Shown here: in pieces, positions 59,208-64,000 of the stretch | Numbering within the stretch: position 1 is the first letter of the stretch | Layout: each line of letters opens with the position of its first letter | Assembly (NCBI GenBank): GCA_050084515.1 | Contig: CM114274.1 | Location: 27,280,001 to 27,344,000, forward strand | Direction: 5' to 3' | DNA: 64,000 nt | Source of the DNA: Blasia pusilla | Taxonomy: Eukaryota > Marchantiophyta > Marchantiopsida > Blasiales | Notes under the pieces: model-generated | What the model was told of the DNA's origin: nothing | The model's database searches: none | Seen by the model: the letters and a program-made list of their open reading frames with translations, nothing else | Translations under genes and position numbers: made by a program

Positions 59208-62200
59208 TCAGTAGTTACTTGGCCATGTCTGCTGAGTGCGTTGGGGTTGCTGATATCCTCCACCTTGAGCACCACCAGCTCCTTGGGCACCCAGTGCTTG
59301 AGGCTGTTGAAGCAACTGATGAGCTGTTGGCGCTGGTCCAGATTGGGAGGGGTGGTACACACTTGCATAAGCTCCAGGATGAGCATGGCCATGTGTTGGT
59401 TGCTGGGTGTGACCATATGCTGTGTGCTGGCCTTGCCCAGCCAAATTGTAGTATGAGCTTGTTTGCATCCCTGCTGCAGCCATGTCTCTCGACAACTGTG
59501 CTTGGATCCAAACCGTAGACCCTTCCCCCTGCATGAGAATTTGCTTTCAGAATATTGTCAAAGACAGACGAGCAGATACTAACAGTCCTCACATTCTCTA
59601 CCTTTGAATCCTTGAATAGACATGCCCGCCTTCATGCAACCTTCATGCCCACAACTAAACTAATGCCACACCAAAACCAAAGAGATGACAGACTACCATA
59701 AACAATACCTGCTGAGTTGGAATGTACAGATTATTGTCCTTGTATTGTGGCACCCCTACATCATCATAGCCCGTTGCACTGCCTGCACTCACTGTTGGGT
59801 TGGCAGCATATCCCGACGGAGTAGTGGCGTATCCTCCATAGCCTGCAGCAGCAGCTGAGTGTGGGGCATTCGCAGTGGCAGTTCCAGGTTTGTAAGGTGA
59901 AATTTGATATTTTACAGTAGCACCACCACCAGGAGGGTAGGAACTGGCAGCAGGTGGATAACTGCTTCCTGCAGGGGGTTGGGGATAACCACTATTGGTT
60001 GTGTAGTTATGTTGATAAGGAGCATGGGTGTGCATGTAAGCAAAGCTAGGTGGTAAATACTGGTACCCAAACATGTTTGTAAAGTGATGCGCTAGAGGTG
60101 CTCCTCCAGGCTGGCCTGTGTAATGCAGTGGCAATGGCTGTTGTGGCATAGTTGGGACAGTCTGAGCATTTCCAGTTTGTGTAGTTTGGGCAGTCGGCAC
60201 AGAGGAAGGAAGAATGGCATTTCCACTCTGCAAAAACACAATACATTGTTGAGTTTAGACTCGGGAATATAGAATGGATCAATCGAGGACAGAACATGCT
60301 TCCAAATATCGGCCCATACAATAGAGGAAGTTGACCGACCAAAACTCAGCTTCACTAACCTCCTGGGAAGAGGGCAGGCTCTGGCCTGCAAGATTTATCA
60401 GCCCCAAGTTTCCATTGTATTTGCTTGATGCATTAGAGGTAACGAAAGGAGGATACCGAGTATCTCCATCAGCACCAGGCCTAAAAGCAGGTGTGTAGTA
60501 GCTCGTTGTGGGGTCAGTGTATGGCTGCTGCACAACCACCGAATCACAAAGTGAAGGTCCCACAAATTCAGGTTCAACAGATTCCAGTAGGATAAGCAGG
60601 GTGAAAATAACATAGACGAAGACAATTTCCTGATGTGGTAAGACCAGTGAACTTTTCTTCATAATCAAAAGGGTTTCACATCTCTCTGCATAATGGCATC
60701 CATACCGACCACTTAAAGCACTCCACCCCTCTCAACAATAAACAGCCTCACTCTTTCGCGCATCTTCTTCATCCTTGTGCAAATAATGAATGAAATTCAA
60801 CAAAACTCCAGTAACCAGAATACAAAATATAAAAACCATGCAACTAGTGTGGGCGAAAGCAAACAGCTGACATCTCATGGACACATACCATTACGCTGGG
60901 CAAACGTGAGACATCTTGAGGCTGCTGTGTCTCAGCTGTTTCATACGCGTACTGGCCTCCTGGGATATGTGGCATGAGATTGAACCCTCCATAACTTGGC
61001 GCAGCAGGCAAGTAGGGATAGTGATGTCCTTGATGGACAACAGGATCTGGCTTCAGAAGCTCAGGTTGTGAGACAGTTGGAGCAGGCATGCTTACGGCAG
61101 TGGTGTCTATGCTGGAGACCAAATTATCTTCTGGCACCGAGATCGCTTGATGAACATAGGTCTGGTTCATGCTTGCTGGGGCTTGGCTTACGGCACTGCA
61201 GTCACCACATTCCAAACCAATCATTTAGAGCTCATGATAAAAATGCATCTAAGAGCTAATTTGAATAAAATACCTGCAGACTTGTCAAAACAATGCTCAC
61301 GTTGGGTTTCAAATATACTCGGAAGTACCTGGAAGTGGTAGCTTGTTCAACAGGAGATTCGATCACTGGAATGCTCTCGGAAATTGCGACAGTAGCTTTG
61401 CCACTATCTTCCGACACATAACTAGTAGGGAAGCTTGTCCCAAAGCCAGCCCCAAAACTCCCAAAGCTTAAGTGTGTTCTTTCAGCTTCAGGAACCTGGA
61501 GATGGTTAGGAATGATGACTGGCTGGTCATCATGGAGAGAAATGCCCTGCATCTTTGAAGTTGCAGTAGAGAGCAGTCCAGTTTCCACAGGGCCTGATGA
61601 AGGTGGAGAAGATCTCACAACCTCCAACTGTGTAGGGGTGTTAACGCCACCTAAGTTTGCAGAGCTTTGCACCACTGGTTTGGGCTTCCACTCCAATCCG
61701 GGAGCAGACACTGCAGAAGAAAAAAGTAAGAGATGAGAAACCTCTAGGTGGCAGTTCTGGAGATGATGGCACAAAATCAGAAAGTAGAGTATTCAGGCGT
61801 TAAAATATGGATGAGCCCTGCTTCTAAGCCTGAGAAAACCAACTGAACTGATGGAGAGAAAATGCATTAAATATTTGAAAATATGAAACCTGCAATACAA
61901 GATAAATCCAACATTTGGCATAATTCCAAGTGACTAAATATTTTTCCTCAGCTGTGAAGTTCCGTGACTGACTTTGGACCAAGAGAACTCAGTGCAATCA
62001 AATCCAGTGAAAGGATAGGATGGACTAACTCCTCACCCTTCTGAGTGCCGACTGGATGCTGTTGTGGCTGGTAGACTGGCCTGGTATTGAAGGGTCCACC
62101 CGCCACGACTGACCGAGAGGCAGGGGGTCCATTGGATGAAGCACCTCCACCTTGTCTGGGTTGATTTCCAACTGCAGAATCCACTGAGACAGGATGAGAG

Positions 62201-63644
62201 GCAGGCCGTTCTTGCAAGCCTGGAGGGGGAGCAGATGCTGGGGGGCTGCTTGGCCGTGTAATCTGCGTGTCTGCATCAAGACTAGAAGAACCAACTGAGG
62301 ATGGTAAACTAGTCTGGGATATTTGCAACGATTGAGGAGCCGATCCTGATATTGCATCTATATTCAGTGGGCTGGTAGACCAATCTCCTTTTGGACGCTG
62401 ATTGCCAACAGTCCCAACCTCTCTTTTGATTGCACCTGGTGTTCCAGGAGCACGAGGGTCAAGGGATGGATGAAGCACAGGATCAGTTGAAGAGGAATAG
62501 ACACCTGATGACACAGATGGGGATGCACTAGTGGGGGAAGATATGTACTGTTGGGTAACAGAGGTGGCAGCGAGGGTTCCCACTGGGGTATTTGTAGACG
62601 GTAGTGTAGGAGTAGCCACAGTTGCAGGGGGTGGGGCACCATTTGCCTTGACAATGTCTGCCATTGTTGCATGCCCTGAAGCTGAAGCACCCCACGTGCT
62701 CGATGGGACTGATGTAGGTCTGGAAAACCCAGAACTTCCATTTTGCAAACCAGGTGACGCCGCGGTCGTTGGTGCTGTTGCAGCACTGCTGCTGAGAGGA
62801 ATGATTAACGTCAGTTGACTGAAAAGCAATATCAACAGGCAAGCAGAACAAAACTGCTGGCAAGACTCATGCATGATTTCCACTTATACAAAGTAGGTTG
62901 CCAAAAAGTTGATAATTAGTTGAATACACAGTAGACTGATCCTCTTTCTGGGTCATCCAAGACTCAGCAAATAGGATACACAGCCATCGCCATTTTGTTC
63001 TCATGATGTTCAACGGCCGTTCATACTGAACTCTACTTTCAGATAAAATCGTAATGGTCTTAGAACCCTTGCCTCGACCACGAGTCTCAGAAAACGTAAG
63101 AGACATATACTACCAGAGACACACACTTACCCCAATCCAGGCGAGAATGTCTTGGGCTGAACATAAGATGGAGGAGTTGATGATGACGATCCACCGAATG
63201 AGTTGGCAGCTCTAGTGCTGGTATTTACACTGCCATTCTCCCTTGATGCAAACGGCTTGCCTCGACCACCATTGAATTCTTCAAAAAGCAAAACAAGTGT
63301 AAATAATGAGTCCCCGCAGTCACACCCGTGTTGACATACTGCACACGGGCGAGCTAGGCACTTACAGCACTTCCAAAAAAGGAAGTCTGATTAAAAGATT
63401 CACCAAGGACGATCACCCAAAGAAGAGACCCTAGCCCAGACAAGGGGACAGTGGCTGGAAAATACTGGCCACTGTTCCACACTCGGGGGGAACTCAGTGA
63501 CCCCTTTTACATACCATTTGCATTCTGACGAGGCATTGAGCTCCCCTTGCCAGGACCACGATCCGACATCCCACCTCTCCCGCCTCTTCCATGACCTCCT
63601 CCACTGGCTGGCCTTGCTCTGATATCTAAGGCTTCCTTGTTACC
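59208..63644 (-). CDS. GBF-interacting protein 1-like, C-terminal eight exons (partial, 909 aa in window)
   Basis: Plant GIP1-like protein (DUF1296/UBA-like family), a nuclear cofactor of bZIP G-box binding factors. Visible CDS = complement(join(59208..59528, 59709..60227, 60360..60527, 60889..61195, 61329..61710, 62037..62791, 63131..63278, 63515..63644)); upstream exons with the N-terminal DUF1296 domain lie beyond the right edge, and none was recognised in 63645-64000. The first visible exon is Gly/Arg-rich (GGGHGRGGRGG), followed by long Ser/Pro/Gln-rich disordered sequence. The end matches the family closely: APSYGGFNLMPHIPGGQYAY, YTDPTTSYYTPAFRPG, ASSKYNGNLG, MFGYQYLPPSFAYMH, KYQISPYKPGTATANAP, YKDNNLYIPTQQ, STVWIQAQLSRD, SYYNLAGQGQH and final PQRTQQTWPSNY. 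All phases match and no defect is seen. Confidence 0.9.
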
Positions 63645-64000
63645 CTGGAACAGACAGATAAAAACGTTAGACTCCCGACACGCTTAGACTGCAAAAGAAC
63701 GGATTCCACAGAGTAGCAGTCCTCACTCAATAACAACGGAAAACACACTTCCATGAGAGCTATTCCACAACGCCATATACCACACGGGTAGTACTACCTC
63801 GAGCTGAGCCATACCACTGGGACCGTTATCTCACCTTACTTAGAAGACACCCTGGCAGAGGATTTCATGTCAGTATGACGTAAGATAAGGTTATTGGATA
63901 CTAATCGCTTGACTAACAAGATTCTTTAAGGTTTCGATATTCTGGGTGAATCCGCTACATTCCTCTGATTAAAATCACAAACGGGTTGGACTCCTTACTT
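63645..64000 (-). other. intron sequence of the GIP1-like gene (likely)
   Basis: The first visible exon begins after an acceptor CCAG at 63645-63648, so this stretch should be intron. No upstream exon was recognised before the window ends. Confidence 0.6.

Overview
This window is nuclear DNA from a land plant. Every recognisable gene is split into many short exons, and the families are plant or pan-eukaryotic: a plant GT106/DUF246 O-fucosyltransferase family, malonyl-CoA decarboxylase, an EIPR1/TSSC1 WD40 protein and a GBF-interacting-protein-1-like protein. The Ty3/gypsy polyprotein type (retropepsin followed by a C5 methyltransferase, with a PHD finger after the integrase) is one I associate with seedless plants, so a bryophyte, lycophyte or fern is my best guess. 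The species cannot be fixed from sequence alone.

Layout. 1-3066: a possible LTR fragment, a nested hairpin, and a GC-rich 5' region with a 260-bp tandem duplication. 3067-6027 and 16063-19135: two intact, same-strand, six-exon O-fucosyltransferase-like genes with identical intron positions, a tandem gene duplication. They are separated by about 10 kb of non-coding DNA holding Helitrons and a Tourist-like MITE. 20287-25526 (-): a complete 15-exon malonyl-CoA decarboxylase gene ending in a peroxisomal SRL tripeptide. 28046-39612 (-): a decayed Ty3/gypsy element with gag, retropepsin, a captured DNMT3-type cytosine methyltransferase, RT, RNase H, integrase and a terminal PHD finger, bounded by LTR sequence with very long CT microsatellites. 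39613-49341: a repeat graveyard containing two more fragments of the methyltransferase region, an inverted LTR of the same family, Helitron ends, a tandem array of roughly 200-260 bp units and an insertion of 1.2 kb. 50629-56502 (+): a complete 13-exon EIPR1-like gene. 59208-63644 (-): the last eight coding exons of a GIP1-like gene whose N-terminus lies beyond the right edge.

The host genes look functionally unrelated: Golgi glycosylation, peroxisomal malonyl-CoA breakdown, endosomal trafficking and a transcription cofactor. There is no operon-like logic. The most unusual content is the retroelement, which carried both a DNA-methylation writer (canonical motif order I-IV-VI-VIII-X) and a histone-reader-type PHD finger. 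All copies here are disabled by stops, frameshifts and deletions, but the domains are clear, and three separate methyltransferase-bearing fragments lie in 20 kb.

Exon models were built by hand from splice sites, reading phase and family knowledge. All total lengths are divisible by three, and transcript data could confirm them.
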